Positions 20,295 through 29,341 of a stretch of 59,838 bases of DNA are shown here, one piece after another. Every line of letters begins with the position of its first letter. The first letter of the stretch is position 1. The stretch is from Bacteroidia bacterium (GTDB lineage: Bacteria; Bacteroidota; Bacteroidia; CAILMK01; JBBDIG01): the NCBI GenBank assembly GCA_040880525.1, contig JBBDIG010000024.1, forward strand, positions 76,522-136,359, in the 5' to 3' direction. The position numbers and the translations under genes are program-made. The notes under the pieces are model-generated. The model made no database searches. It was not told the origin of the DNA and worked only from the letters and a program-made list of their open reading frames with translations.

Positions 20295-21398
20295 ATGTCA
20301 GAAGAAACCGAAAAAGAAGCTCCTGTTAAAAAGAAAATAAGGCTTAGCTATTCTGAAAATGTTCCGGAGCTGCTTCATAAGCTCAACTGTTCAATTGCCA
20401 TCAGTACTTACCAGGCCGGGAAGCTCATATTCCTTACAGCAATTACGCCTAATAAAATAACGCAGATACCAAAGAGCTATAAGAAGCCTATGGGCATTGC
20501 CATAGATGGAAACCGGCTGGCCATTGCTACGCTGAATTATGTAGAGGTGTTGAAAAATGTTCCGGAGCTGGCGCGGTCCTTTCCGATGCGGCCTGGATTG
20601 TATGATTCCATGTTCCTGCCCAGGGCCAGCTACTATTCCGGGTTGCTGGATCTGCACGATTTGCACTGGACCAACCAGGGACTTATTGCAGTCAATACCA
20701 TGTTTTCCTGCATTTCGAGGATTGATCAGGAATATAGTTTCACACCGCTCTGGCAGCCACCTTTCATCTCAGAACTCAGGCCGGAGGATCGTTGCCACCT
20801 GAATGGACTTGCCGTAAAGGATGGAGAGCCGATGTACGTTTCAGCGCTGGGAACCAATGACTACAAGGACAGTTGGCGTGAAAATATTGCCACGGATGGC
20901 GTTGTGATGCATATTCCTACTTCCAAAATAATATTGGACGGACTACCGATGCCGCATTCTCCGCGCGTTTACGGAGACGATTTGTATGTGCTTCTTTCTG
21001 CTACAGGCCAGCTCCTGATCCACAATCTCATCACAGGTAAGGAAAAAATAATGGATTTGCCGGGTTTTGTAAGAGGCATGTGTGAGTATAACGAGTACAT
21101 TTTTATTGGACTTTCACAAATCCGGAAAGGCAGCAAAAGCTTTAATAAATTGCCGGTTAAGGAAAAGGCTGAAAAAGCGGGCGTGATCATTATATTCAAG
21201 CCAACTTCGTCCATTATCGGCCATCTCACGTATGATGAAGGTGTGGAGGAAATATATGATGTGCAGGTGATTCCCGGAGTTCGCGTGCCGGGGATATTAA
21301 GTGCTGAGAATGAGATACATTTATCTTCAATTGCAGCACCGGGAATGAATTACTGGAAAAAAGAAAGGAAGCAGGAAAAAGAATCAGAAAATAACTAA
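20295..21398 (+). CDS. TIGR03032 / DUF4915 family protein
   Basis: A 367-residue protein with no signal peptide, of the TIGR03032 family whose role is unknown. Characteristic pieces: CSIAISTYQAGKLIFL near residue 32, PMGIAIDGNRLAIAT, LDLHDLHWTNQGLIAVNTMFSCIS, RCHLNGLAVKDGEPMYVSALG, MPHSPRVYGDDLYVLLSATGQL and GFVRGMCEYNEYIFIGLS. The repeated short strands ending in a turn suggest a beta-propeller-like fold, which is inference. It lies alone between the glmS terminator and a lipoprotein gene. Some family members occur near surface-polysaccharide or calcium-binding-repeat genes; nothing of that kind is beside it here. Confidence 0.85.
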   Translation: MSEETEKEAPVKKKIRLSYSENVPELLHKLNCSIAISTYQAGKLIFLTAITPNKITQIPKSYKKPMGIAIDGNRLAIATLNYVEVLKNVPELARSFPMRPGLYDSMFLPRASYYSGLLDLHDLHWTNQGLIAVNTMFSCISRIDQEYSFTPLWQPPFISELRPEDRCHLNGLAVKDGEPMYVSALGTNDYKDSWRENIATDGVVMHIPTSKIILDGLPMPHSPRVYGDDLYVLLSATGQLLIHNLITGKEKIMDLPGFVRGMCEYNEYIFIGLSQIRKGSKSFNKLPVKEKAEKAGVIIIFKPTSSIIGHLTYDEGVEEIYDVQVIPGVRVPGILSAENEIHLSSIAAPGMNYWKKERKQEKESENN

Positions 21399-21407
21399 AA
21401 CTAAAAC

Positions 21408-21415
21408 TACTTTTG
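21408..21415 (+). promoter_or_regulatory. Candidate -7 promoter element (TACTTTTG) for the lipoprotein gene
   Basis: TACTTTTG matches TAnnTTTG and lies 27 bases before the ATG at 21442, immediately after the TIGR03032 stop, so this gene may have its own promoter. Confidence 0.33.
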
Positions 21416-21441
21416 CGGTCAATTCTAAACTGTTATTTTAT

Positions 21442-21864
21442 ATGAAAATCAATCTGCAAAGGAAAGTTTCGCTGGCTTCTATAGCCACGGCTGCCATCTT
21501 GTTCAATTTCCAGGCATGTAAAAAGTATGAAGAAGGGCCTGGCTTTACCCTGAAAACACCAAAGGGTAGATTAACCGGAGACTGGGAGTTGGTTGCCACA
21601 GATCCACCTTCTGGGGCTGACTTACCTGATCTCTCCATGGAATTTGAGAAGGATGGCGATTTCACCATGCGCGGCAGTATCTCCTATTATGGAATGCCAT
21701 TCCCGTTTTCCGTAAATGGCGAATGGGAGTTTGACGACAAAAAAGAAACGCTGTTATTGGAAGTTGATAGTGAGGAAACGGAATGGCAAATAAATAAGCT
21801 GACAAGTGACGAGCTTTGGGTGGAAGATGAGGATGGGTATGAATATGAATTCGAGAAAGAATAA
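21442..21864 (+). CDS. Small lipoprotein with lipocalin-like domain
   Basis: A 140-residue exported lipoprotein. The signal (residues 1-25) ends in FNFQACKKYEEG with Cys26 as the lipidation site. The mature part begins LTGDWELVAT, the strand typical of Bacteroidota lipocalin-like (Lipocalin_4/5-type) domains, followed by alternating strands and a strongly acidic tail (VEDEDGYEYEFEKE). The ligand and role are unknown. A Rho-independent terminator follows. Confidence 0.7.
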   Translation: MKINLQRKVSLASIATAAILFNFQACKKYEEGPGFTLKTPKGRLTGDWELVATDPPSGADLPDLSMEFEKDGDFTMRGSISYYGMPFPFSVNGEWEFDDKKETLLLEVDSEETEWQINKLTSDELWVEDEDGYEYEFEKE

Positions 21865-21886
21865 CTCTTCCGGTTATTTATCATTT

Positions 21887-21918
21887 AAAACCTCTGATGT
21901 TCAGTCAGGGGTTTTTTT
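21887..21918 (+). terminator. Rho-independent terminator after the lipocalin-like gene
   Basis: The 11-base arm 21887-21897 pairs with 21905-21915 across a 7-base loop, with one G-T pair, and the right arm runs into a T7 tract. It lies between convergent genes and, with A residues on the left arm, may also act on the toxin-antitoxin side. Confidence 0.75.
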
Positions 21919-21956
21919 ATGCCTGGTAACAAAATGATGAGAATTCGAATTGGAGA

Positions 21957-22537
21957 CTACAAAAGGGTGTGGAGATAATTAGCTGAATCTGTTAGCCCTC
22001 TCTTTCTCAGGATGTCCAATGCTTCATATTCATCCAGATCCGGATTTGTTCTGTTAATGACCATTTCACGAAAAGCAAGTATGGCTTTTTGGGGGTTCAA
22101 GTCAATAATATCTGTGATAAATTCATCAGCCGATTTTGCAGACAAGCCAAATGTAGAAAGGTAATCTTCTGGAAAATCTTTGAGATTGTTGGTGACAATA
22201 ATATTTGCATTGATCTTAATGGCAGCTGCCAATACGTGACAGTCCTTACCATCGGGAAGTTCTAAGGTCTTAATTAGCCCTTCGTAGTTCTGAACCAACG
22301 CATCGGGGAATGCTAACTGGGCCATTTCCAGTGCTTTGATGATTCTCTCCCGGGGAAACTTCTTTTTTGGATCAGAGCTTCCCATTCATCAAAGATGTGT
22401 CTGCTCCATTTAGGGGTGAATAGGTCGTAATGGGCAAACCAGAATAAAATATCTCTGACATCCACAGGGTAAAGAATGTTTGTATCCAAAACACAGGTAA
22501 AGCGAATGCTATGAATCATACAGTCCGGCTTCTTCAT
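21957..22537 (-). pseudogene. PIN-domain toxin (VapC-like), interrupted by a one-base frameshift
   Basis: Two overlapping frames together make one PIN ribonuclease. The upstream part (start 22537, or 22519) gives FTCVLDTNILYP with the first acidic residue and ends sensibly at SRHIFDEWEAL. The downstream frame supplies RERIIKALEMAQLAFPDALV, DGKDCHVLAAAI and IIVTNNLKDFP, the remaining acidic/Asn site. The switch falls in a run of six A on the coding strand (plus-strand T6 at 22363-22368). One added A restores a 193-residue reading through IQKKKFPRER. As written, translation would stop soon after the first part. It overlaps the antitoxin gene, as is usual for type II toxin-antitoxin pairs. A sequencing error, true decay or slippage are all possible. 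Confidence 0.8.
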
Positions 22538-22964
22538 CTGACTTGATGATATTGATTAGAAGTTTCTTCTGTTTCTTCTTTAGGTTCTTTTTGTATTTCT
22601 CCATGTCATCATATTTAATGCGCCTGTGCTTCCCTACTTTGGTGTAAGGAATTTGCCCTTCTTCAAGCAGTTTTACAAGATGGGGTCTGGAGCAGCCTAA
22701 CATCTCAGCGGCAGCCTGAGTGGTCATTTCTGTTGCAATGGGAACAATCGAAATAGGTTTTCCCTGGCTGGTGGCTTTAAGAATTTCTGCTAAAAGCTTA
22801 AGGGCTTTAAGTGGAATCTTAATCTTTTCTTCTGTTTCTTCAATTTCAATTTCAGGGTTTTCCGTCCTGAGTGCTGCTATAGTGGCTGCAAGTGCGTCAT
22901 AAGACTCCATTGCAGTCTTGCGCTCTTCTTTGGAAGGCTTTTGTATATCGAGGTGATGTGCCAT
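22509..22964 (-). CDS. Antitoxin with excisionase-type helix-turn-helix
   Basis: A 151-residue DNA-binding protein. The C-terminal half (about residues 78-125) holds an excisionase/MerR-like HTH: MTTQAAAEMLGCSRPHLVKLLEEGQIP followed by the wing YTKVGKHRRI. The N-terminal 70 residues are helical and acidic (EIEIEETEEKIKIPLKAL). The last 40 residues are Lys-rich and then acidic, and could bind the toxin. It is upstream of and overlaps the PIN gene by about 28 bases (or 10 from the second Met), the standard antitoxin-first order. Autorepression through the inverted repeat upstream is likely but inferred. Confidence 0.8.
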   Translation of the reverse strand: MAHHLDIQKPSKEERKTAMESYDALAATIAALRTENPEIEIEETEEKIKIPLKALKLLAEILKATSQGKPISIVPIATEMTTQAAAEMLGCSRPHLVKLLEEGQIPYTKVGKHRRIKYDDMEKYKKNLKKKQKKLLINIIKSDEEAGLYDS

Positions 22965-23013
22965 AACAAGGTGTATTTGTTTGCAAATTAAACGAAATAA
23001 TCGAAACGATGTT

Positions 23014-23052
23014 TTCGGTTTGAAGTTTTGTTTCTAAATGTCCGAAACCGAA
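23014..23052. promoter_or_regulatory. Possible operator: inverted repeat upstream of the antitoxin gene
   Basis: TTCGGTTT (23014-23021) and AAACCGAA (23045-23052) are perfect 8-base inverted arms 23 bases apart, 50-88 bases upstream of the antitoxin ATG. Further CGAAA/TTTCG words lie nearer the gene. The position suits autoregulation by the HTH antitoxin. Confidence 0.4.
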
Positions 23053-23190
23053 TATTGATATTAAAGAGGGTTTCAATCTGAAGAGCAGGGCTGTCAAGTC
23101 CAGATCGGTGATCAGCAGAGAAAATATCTTTTGGGAAGATTCTTTTCGAATAGTAAGCATTCCGGCATGAGCTTCAAAAAGAATTCAATA

Positions 23191-23222
23191 AAAAAAGCCC
23201 CGGCATTCATGCCGGGGCTTTT
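23191..23222 (-). terminator. Rho-independent terminator of the nqr operon
   Basis: A 14-bp GC-rich stem (left arm 23193-23206, right arm 23209-23222) with a two-base gap that opens to a small loop. On the minus strand it is followed by T6. It lies 25 bases past the nqrF stop. Confidence 0.88.
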
Positions 23223-23246
23223 ACCCTTTAGATCAATGATCAGAGA

Positions 23247-24512
23247 TCAGTTCCCGAAATCATCAAATGCTATATTTTCTGGCGGAACACCGAGATCGTC
23301 CAGCATTTTCATTACGGCCTGGAGCATCATTGGCGGGCCGCAGAGATAATATTCTATTTCCTCCGGCTCAGGGTGTTTGCTAAGGTATTCTTCCAGGACG
23401 ACTTTATGGATGAAGCCCACGGATCCGGTCCAGTTATCTTCAGGCAGCGGCTCTGAAAGTGCAATATGATAACTGAAGTTGGGATGCTCTTTTTCCAGTT
23501 CCCTGAATTCTTCGGTGTAAAACAATTCTCGCAATGACCTGCCGCCATACCAGTAAGATATCTTTCGCTTTGAATTCTTGCTCATCAGCAGATCAAAAAC
23601 GTGCGAACGAAGCGGAGCCATACCGGCACCTCCTCCAATGTAGCACATTTCCTTTTCTGTTGGCTTCACGAAAAACTCTCCGTACGGACCCGAAACGGTG
23701 ACTTTATCACCTGGCTTCAGCGCAAAAATATAGGAAGACGCGATGCCCGGAGGCACATCCATGAAGCCGTTCTTTTTATTGTCCCAGGGTGGTGAAGCAA
23801 TTCGTACGTTTAGCTTTATGATATTTCCTTCAGCGGGATGGTTCGCCATTGAGTATGCCCGGAATATCTCCTCATCATTGCTGGCATTTAAATCCCATAA
23901 ATTGAACTTATCCCAGTCTTCCCGGAACCTTTCCTCTACTTCAATATCTTTTCTGAACTTAATTTTATATGAAGGAATATATATTTGGATATAACCGCCT
24001 GCCTCAAATTCCAGGTGTTCGCCTTCCGGCAGTTTTACGATGAAATCCTTAATAAAGGTAGCCACATTCTCATTGCTCACCACTTCACATTCCCATTTCT
24101 GTATCCCGAAAATTTCTTCAGGAACTTTTATCTGCATATCCTCCCGCACCTTCACCTGGCAGGCCAGCCGCCAGTGTTCATTTTGCTCCTTGCGGGTCAG
24201 GTGGTTTTTTTCGGTAGGTAATACGTCTCCGCCTCCTTCTATAATCTGGCACTTGCACATGGCGCAGGTTCCGCCACCGCCACAGGCTGAGGGCAGAAAT
24301 AGCTTGGATTCTGACAAGGTGCTAAGCAGATTGGTGCCGGGCTGCGTAATGATGGGTTTTTCACTATCGCCATTCACAACGATGGAGACGCTCCCGCTTG
24401 GCGTCAGTTTGGTCTTGGCATAAACGATCATCAATGCCAATGACAGAATGAGGAAAAGAATGACGGCTACACTGGAAAGTATAACCGGTAACATCTCAGC
24501 GACTAATAACAT
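23247..24512 (-). CDS. nqrF: Na+-translocating NADH:quinone reductase subunit F
   Basis: NqrF is the NADH-oxidising entry subunit of the sodium-pumping Na+-NQR. It has 421 residues: an N-terminal membrane helix (about 7-30), a 2Fe-2S ferredoxin domain with [12 protein letters not shown] and a later RLAC cysteine, then a ferredoxin-reductase module with FAD motif RAYSMAN, the NADH-binding [12 protein letters not shown], and C-terminal YLCGPPMM and FDDFGN. It is the last gene of nqrABCDEF, 12 bases after nqrE, and ends at a strong terminator. All cofactor ligands are present. Confidence 0.97.
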   Translation of the reverse strand: MLLVAEMLPVILSSVAVILFLILSLALMIVYAKTKLTPSGSVSIVVNGDSEKPIITQPGTNLLSTLSESKLFLPSACGGGGTCAMCKCQIIEGGGDVLPTEKNHLTRKEQNEHWRLACQVKVREDMQIKVPEEIFGIQKWECEVVSNENVATFIKDFIVKLPEGEHLEFEAGGYIQIYIPSYKIKFRKDIEVEERFREDWDKFNLWDLNASNDEEIFRAYSMANHPAEGNIIKLNVRIASPPWDNKKNGFMDVPPGIASSYIFALKPGDKVTVSGPYGEFFVKPTEKEMCYIGGGAGMAPLRSHVFDLLMSKNSKRKISYWYGGRSLRELFYTEEFRELEKEHPNFSYHIALSEPLPEDNWTGSVGFIHKVVLEEYLSKHPEPEEIEYYLCGPPMMLQAVMKMLDDLGVPPENIAFDDFGN

Positions 24513-24524
24513 AAGCGATAAGTA

Positions 24525-25142
24525 TTAAAGACTGATTCCTTGAAAACTCATGAATGCCAGACCCATCAGGCCGGTGATAATAAACGTTATCCCCAGGCCA
24601 CGAAGCGGTGGCGGAACATTAGAGTATTGAATTTTTTCGCGGATGGCTGCGATGCCCACAATGGCCAGAAACCATCCAATACCTGAACCCAGGCTGAACG
24701 CGATGGATTCAGTAAACGCATAACCTCTCTCGCCCATAAAAAGCGAACCCCCAAGAATGGAGCAATTCACAGCAATAAGCGGAAGGAAAATTCCTAATGC
24801 ACCATACAGGGCAGGTGAAAACTTTTCCACGACCATCTCTACTAGCTGAACCACGGATGCGATCACAGCGATATAAAGAATAAAGCTGAGAAAGCTAAGA
24901 TCAACCGCAGCAAGTGCCTCTATTCCTGTCCATCGAAGTGCTCCGGGATTCAAAAAGAACTTCTGAATAGCCCAGTTTGCCGGTACCGTCAACAGCAGCA
25001 CAAAGATGACGGCTGCACCAAGTCCTACTGCTGTTTTCACGTTTTTAGAAACCGCGAGATAGGAACACATCCCGAGGAAATAGGCGAAAATCATGTTTTC
25101 TGCAAAAATCGCCTTGACGAAAATATCTGCCAGATCTACCAT
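24525..25142 (-). CDS. nqrE: Na+-translocating NADH:quinone reductase subunit E
   Basis: A 205-residue inner-membrane subunit with six hydrophobic segments. Family motifs include [23 protein letters not shown] near the N-terminus (the helix with a conserved Cys that, with NqrD, holds the intramembrane iron centre) and [20 protein letters not shown] with the second Cys. NqrE and NqrD are paralogues that form a pseudosymmetric pair in the complex. Spacing to nqrD and nqrF is 12 bases each. Confidence 0.96.
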   Translation of the reverse strand: MVDLADIFVKAIFAENMIFAYFLGMCSYLAVSKNVKTAVGLGAAVIFVLLLTVPANWAIQKFFLNPGALRWTGIEALAAVDLSFLSFILYIAVIASVVQLVEMVVEKFSPALYGALGIFLPLIAVNCSILGGSLFMGERGYAFTESIAFSLGSGIGWFLAIVGIAAIREKIQYSNVPPPLRGLGITFIITGLMGLAFMSFQGISL

Positions 25143-25154
25143 TGTATTTTGCTC

Positions 25155-25835
25155 TTAATGTGTTTCGTATTGTTTGTTCCATGCCCGTTGAGCCCAGATA
25201 ATAAGGCCAACGGTAAAGAGGGCGCCTACCGGAAATACCATCAATCCATTGTTTGTATATCCGGCCTCGTAAGCCCATTGAGGGATGATTTGAAAATCGA
25301 AGACGCTGCCGGAACCCAGAACTTCCCGGAAAAGGGCCACGATTATAAGGATTGCTCCGTAACCCAGTCCGTTTCCAATGCCATCAAGAAATGACGGCCA
25401 GGGCTTGTTTCCCATTGCGAAAGCTTCCAGGCGGCCCATGATGATACAGTTCGTAATGATAAGCCCAACAAAAACAGAAAGCTGCTTGCTTACGTCATAG
25501 TAATAGGCTTTCAGGATCTGATCTACAATAATTACGAGAGAAGCTACCACCACCAATTGTACAATGATCCGTACGCGGGATGGAATGGCATTTCTCATCA
25601 GTGAAATAATGACATTTGAACATGCTATGACGGCCAATACCGCCAGTGCCATTACAAAGGCCGGCTCCAGTTTAATAGTAATGGCCAGCGCAGAACAAAT
25701 ACCCAATACCTGTACGGTTATCGGGTTGTTCTCGTTCATCGGATCTGAAAGCAGCCGCTTGTTCTTCTTTGAGAAAAGCGGTTCACTGGTTTTTACTTCA
25801 GGCGCTTTTACATCGGTTGTTGCAGTATCGCTCAT
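25155..25835 (-). CDS. nqrD: Na+-translocating NADH:quinone reductase subunit D
   Basis: A 226-residue six-helix membrane subunit, paralogous to NqrE. Hallmarks: NENNPITVQVLGICSALAIT near residue 35 with the iron-ligand Cys, PSRVRIIVQLVVVASLVIIVDQ, and VGLIITNCIIMGRLEAFAM with the second Cys. It carries about 30 extra polar N-terminal residues before the first helix (SDTATTDVKAPEVKTSEP), slightly longer than the classical Vibrio form. Its start overlaps the nqrC stop by four bases. Confidence 0.96.
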   Translation of the reverse strand: MSDTATTDVKAPEVKTSEPLFSKKNKRLLSDPMNENNPITVQVLGICSALAITIKLEPAFVMALAVLAVIACSNVIISLMRNAIPSRVRIIVQLVVVASLVIIVDQILKAYYYDVSKQLSVFVGLIITNCIIMGRLEAFAMGNKPWPSFLDGIGNGLGYGAILIIVALFREVLGSGSVFDFQIIPQWAYEAGYTNNGLMVFPVGALFTVGLIIWAQRAWNKQYETH

Positions 25836-26566
25836 TCTCCTTTGTTTTTATTCAACTTAATAAAGTAGGGCTCGTATTTCTTTAAATCGCGGAAAAGCAT
25901 TTCAGAAACGCCATTCGCGGTAATAGTTGCTCCGGAAATTCCATCCACACTATGTTCATCTACTTTGTTGCCCGTCCCTTTCAATACGGTAACGGCAACC
26001 AGTTCTTGATCCTCATCGTAGATTTTCTTGTTAATGAAATTATCGCGAAAAACATCGCCTCCGATTTCAGCACCCAGGCCAGGCGTCTCGCCCTTGTGAT
26101 CAAACTGGGCACCCAAAACCGATTCGTATTTTTCATCTACCGCAATGTAGCCCCAGATCGGACCCCAAAGCCCTTTCCCATTCACAGGAATAATGTAGGC
26201 GGTAGTGCCATCTTCACCTTTATACTGGTATAGCGGGAATTTGGCTTGTGCTGAAGGATTCTCGGCAAGGATTGTATTTTGCTCCACAGGGTTTATTGTG
26301 AATGCATCTTCGCCTTCCACTACTTGACCATTATTATCCACCACTATACCTGTAATGTACTTGGCGTAAGCTTCTTCGTAAGCAGAATCGGTGTCTTCAG
26401 CCGGTTTAAAATTAATGGCAGAAAGAATGAATTTTTTCTTTTCAAGCGCTACGTTCTTATCCTGTGCAGGCTTCAGATACGTAGCCGTTATTGCCAGGGT
26501 TACTCCTGCTACGAGCGTTACCATCGCAGCGAAGAATATCAGGTATGCTGTGCTATTTCGTGACAC
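25832..26566 (-). CDS. nqrC: Na+-translocating NADH:quinone reductase subunit C
   Basis: A 244-residue periplasmic flavoprotein with one N-terminal membrane helix (about 7-28) and an FMN-binding domain. The FMN is attached through phosphoester linkage to the last Thr of the SGATIT motif near residue 220. GLWGPIWGYIAV and ETPGLGAEI are also conserved. It accepts electrons on the path from NqrF through the NqrD/E iron centre toward NqrB. The start lies 14 bases inside nqrB and the stop overlaps nqrD. Confidence 0.96.
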   Translation of the reverse strand: MSRNSTAYLIFFAAMVTLVAGVTLAITATYLKPAQDKNVALEKKKFILSAINFKPAEDTDSAYEEAYAKYITGIVVDNNGQVVEGEDAFTINPVEQNTILAENPSAQAKFPLYQYKGEDGTTAYIIPVNGKGLWGPIWGYIAVDEKYESVLGAQFDHKGETPGLGAEIGGDVFRDNFINKKIYDEDQELVAVTVLKGTGNKVDEHSVDGISGATITANGVSEMLFRDLKKYEPYFIKLNKNKGE

Positions 26567-27731
26567 GGACTAACCTCCTTTTTATGTTTTGTTGAACAAC
26601 AATATAATCAATGAGAGGTGCGAAAACGTTCATAAGCAAAATGGCTAACATGGTACCTTCAGGGTAAGCCGGATTTACCACCCGGATAAGAACCGTTAGG
26701 ATACCGATAAAAAAGCCGTACCACCATTTTCCCTGGTCTGTTTGAGCGGCCGTAACAGGATCGGTGGCCATATACACCAGGCCAAAAGCCAGCCCTCCCA
26801 TTACCAGGTGCTCATAAAATGGAACCTCCCGCATAAAGATAATCCCCAGCGATTCGGTATCCGGAAATTGTGCTCCGATCACGTTAAAGAGCGCTCCCAT
26901 AAACAAGGCGCCTAAAACCACCGAAAGCATGATCCTCCAACTCCCGATTCCGGTAAAAATGAGAAGCGCGGCACCGATCAGACACATTAAAGTGGAGGTC
27001 TCTCCAATAGAGCCCGGAACCACGCCCAGGAACATTTCCCAGAACGAATAGGTTACTTCGCCTCCGTATGCTGCCTGAGCAAGTGCTGTGGCACCTGACC
27101 ATCCATCGGGCGTTTCCGATACCCAAACTGTATCTCCCGACATATAAGCGGGATAAGCAAAAAAGACAAATGCACGGGCCATCAGCGCCACGTTGAGGAT
27201 GTTCATCCCTGTTCCGCCAAACACTTCTTTGCCAATTACCACCGCAAAAATTACCGCTACGGCTACCATCCAAAGCGGAACGGTGGAAGGCATCACCAAA
27301 GGAATGAGCATCCCGGTTACCAGGTACCCCTCATTCACCTGATGGCCACGAATGGTGGCAAAAAGAAATTCCACACCAAGCCCTACTCCGTACGATACTA
27401 TTACGATGGGAAGCACCTCAATGGCTCCGAACAGCATTTTATCCAGAAAGCCTTCTCCATAACCGGTAAGTTCTCCGATTGCCAGAAAATGCTGGTGCCC
27501 TGTATTCCACATGCCGAAAAGCAAAGCCGGGATCATCGCAATTACTACGGTGATCATTGTACGTTTCAGGTCTATTCCATCCCGGATGTGTGCGCCAGAG
27601 CGGGCGGTATGGCCGGGAGCAAAGAGAAAAGTATACATTGCATCGTAGGTAGTATGCAATTGCGAATACTTTCCGTCTTTTTCAAATAGATGCCCGTACT
27701 CTTCAGTAAGCTGTTTGAGTTTTTTGATCAT
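26553..27731 (-). CDS. nqrB: Na+-translocating NADH:quinone reductase subunit B
   Basis: The 392-residue large membrane subunit that carries covalent FMN (Thr in GWSGATALAQ), riboflavin and the quinone/Na+ path. Several motifs match the family: HIRDGIDLKRTMITVVIAMIPALLFGMWN, VNEGYLVTGMLIPLVMPSTVP, GGTGMNILNVALMARAFVFFAYP and MATDPVTAAQT. An extra ~50-residue N-terminal cytoplasmic stretch (QLTEEYGHLFEKDGKYS) precedes the first helix, as is usual. It follows nqrA after 22 bases. Confidence 0.97.
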   Translation of the reverse strand: MIKKLKQLTEEYGHLFEKDGKYSQLHTTYDAMYTFLFAPGHTARSGAHIRDGIDLKRTMITVVIAMIPALLFGMWNTGHQHFLAIGELTGYGEGFLDKMLFGAIEVLPIVIVSYGVGLGVEFLFATIRGHQVNEGYLVTGMLIPLVMPSTVPLWMVAVAVIFAVVIGKEVFGGTGMNILNVALMARAFVFFAYPAYMSGDTVWVSETPDGWSGATALAQAAYGGEVTYSFWEMFLGVVPGSIGETSTLMCLIGAALLIFTGIGSWRIMLSVVLGALFMGALFNVIGAQFPDTESLGIIFMREVPFYEHLVMGGLAFGLVYMATDPVTAAQTDQGKWWYGFFIGILTVLIRVVNPAYPEGTMLAILLMNVFAPLIDYIVVQQNIKRRLVRVTK

Positions 27732-27753
27732 GATATTTTAAAAAATGTCCTGA

Positions 27754-29103
27754 TTAACCTTCTTTTTCCATAAGGTCCAAGCCGTCCCGGATGATTGACT
27801 GAATCGGCAGTTTGGAAGTATCCATAAATTCTACCAGCGCAAAGTCCTCCTCGTCTACTTCATAGAGGCCAAGACCTTCCATTGCGTCCAGATCTTCCGT
27901 GAGGCACGCCTTCAGCAACTGGAGCGGTAAAATATCCATCGGCATTACTTTTTCGAATTTTCCGGTTATCACGAACGGACGTTCTTCCCCGTGCATATTG
28001 GTATTTACCACATACTTTTTGTCCTCCATAAAAGCCCAGGGAAAAGTACGGGACAGCGTGGGGCGCGGGTAAGATGGGAAGAGCCATCCCATAAATTCCG
28101 GTTCATCGCCCTCCGGAATGATGGTGAGCTGGTAATCATAAAATCCGAGATAGCTGTTGGCCGCTACTGCAGTGCCGGTAAGTACATTGCCGCTGATATG
28201 CCTGATTCGCTTTTCTTCCTTTTCTTCAGCCGAAAAAGGTGCGATAGCGGTTCCCAGGGTTGTGCGGAAATATTTCCTGTTGGGAGCTTCCGAGCCGGTG
28301 ATAGCAATGATGCGTTCTCCGTTAAAGCGGCCTTCATTGAAAAGCTTTCCGATCGTGATCAGATCCAGCGGATTAATATACCAAACCATCTCGCCTTTCC
28401 CCAATGGCGCCAGGTGATGGATCTGAACGCCTACGTTACCCGAAGGATGAGGCCCGGAAAAATAATTGATCTCCACTCCGTCCGCGTTCACGAAAGCCGC
28501 AGGATTTTCCTTACCGGCAGGCAAACTGAGGTACACCTTGCCGTCCGTAAGTTTTTTTATCGCATCCAGGCCGGTCTTAAAATCGGGGCCGTAGTCCTTG
28601 AGGATGTAAGCGTAGTCCGGGGCAAGGGGTGCTGAATTGAAGCCGCTGATGAAAATATCGCGCGGCACCTCATCTGATTTGGCAATTTTTGAAAATGGCC
28701 GCTGCCGCAAAAAAGGCCAAACACCACTCGCCAGCATTTTATCCTTGATCTCTTCCCGAGACAGATGGGCCGGATCACCACTCCCGAAATCTATGAAGTC
28801 ATTGTTGGAATCGGCCAGGATCTTTATCTCCAGGATCTTTCGCTTTGCTCCGCGTTTGATCTCAGCCACTTCTCCGCTCACCGGTGCGGTAAACTGCACC
28901 CGCTCATTATATTTGTCATAAAATAATGGCGAACCCGCTTTTACTTCCTCGCCTTCCTTCACAAGAAGTTTGGGGACGATGCCCCGGAAATCCGGGGGTT
29001 TAATTGCGAAAGTTGTAGGCCTCGGGGCTTGTTCGATGAACTTGTAGGCTTCTCCGACCAGCCTTATATCGTGGCCTTTCTTCAACCTTATTGTTTTCGG
29101 CAT
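27754..29103 (-). CDS. nqrA: Na+-translocating NADH:quinone reductase subunit A
   Basis: The 449-residue cytoplasmic subunit of Na+-NQR, first gene of the operon. The start at 29103 (MPKTIRLKKGHDIRLVG) is the family N-terminus; a longer frame reaching 29199 is not supported. Visible motifs: VKEGEEVKAGSPLFYDK, FTAPVSGEVAEIKRGAKR (biotinyl/lipoyl-like fold), VQIHHLAPLGKGEMVWYINPLDLITIG and LFPSYPRPTLSRTFPW. It has no redox cofactor and is needed for complex assembly. A candidate promoter sits about 56 bases upstream. Confidence 0.96.
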   Translation of the reverse strand: MPKTIRLKKGHDIRLVGEAYKFIEQAPRPTTFAIKPPDFRGIVPKLLVKEGEEVKAGSPLFYDKYNERVQFTAPVSGEVAEIKRGAKRKILEIKILADSNNDFIDFGSGDPAHLSREEIKDKMLASGVWPFLRQRPFSKIAKSDEVPRDIFISGFNSAPLAPDYAYILKDYGPDFKTGLDAIKKLTDGKVYLSLPAGKENPAAFVNADGVEINYFSGPHPSGNVGVQIHHLAPLGKGEMVWYINPLDLITIGKLFNEGRFNGERIIAITGSEAPNRKYFRTTLGTAIAPFSAEEKEEKRIRHISGNVLTGTAVAANSYLGFYDYQLTIIPEGDEPEFMGWLFPSYPRPTLSRTFPWAFMEDKKYVVNTNMHGEERPFVITGKFEKVMPMDILPLQLLKACLTEDLDAMEGLGLYEVDEEDFALVEFMDTSKLPIQSIIRDGLDLMEKEG

Positions 29104-29158
29104 TCTATCCGTGTTTGCTCTGTAATGAGGTTTTACGACCCATTCGTAAAAATCGGTG

Positions 29159-29166
29159 CAAAAGTA
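29159..29166 (-). promoter_or_regulatory. Candidate -7 promoter element (TACTTTTG) for the nqr operon
   Basis: On the minus strand TACTTTTG matches TAnnTTTG and lies about 55 bases before the nqrA ATG. TTTC/TTTG words 21-25 bases further upstream could be the -33 box, at slightly long spacing. Confidence 0.38.
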
Positions 29167-29341
29167 GAAAAGAGCGGGGAAGTATTGGAAACAAATCAAT
29201 TAATTTCCGGCACTTCCTGTTTTGGCGCCCGGATGCCGTGTAAGAATTTGCCTTCTTTGCAGTCAATTCCTGTTTCGTTCGTTGGTTGCGGCTGCATGGT
29301 CAGCCATTTGCCAATACCCCTGAGCCTGATAAACGAAATCT

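Noticed and set aside
22363-22368. Programmed -1 ribosomal frameshift at the PIN toxin A-run
   Set aside because: The codon phase does not form an X-XXY-YYZ slippery heptamer and no downstream stem-loop is evident; a one-base indel or transcriptional slippage is a better explanation.
27991-28635. 214-codon antisense frame in nqrA
   Set aside because: Shadow frame inside a conserved operon gene.
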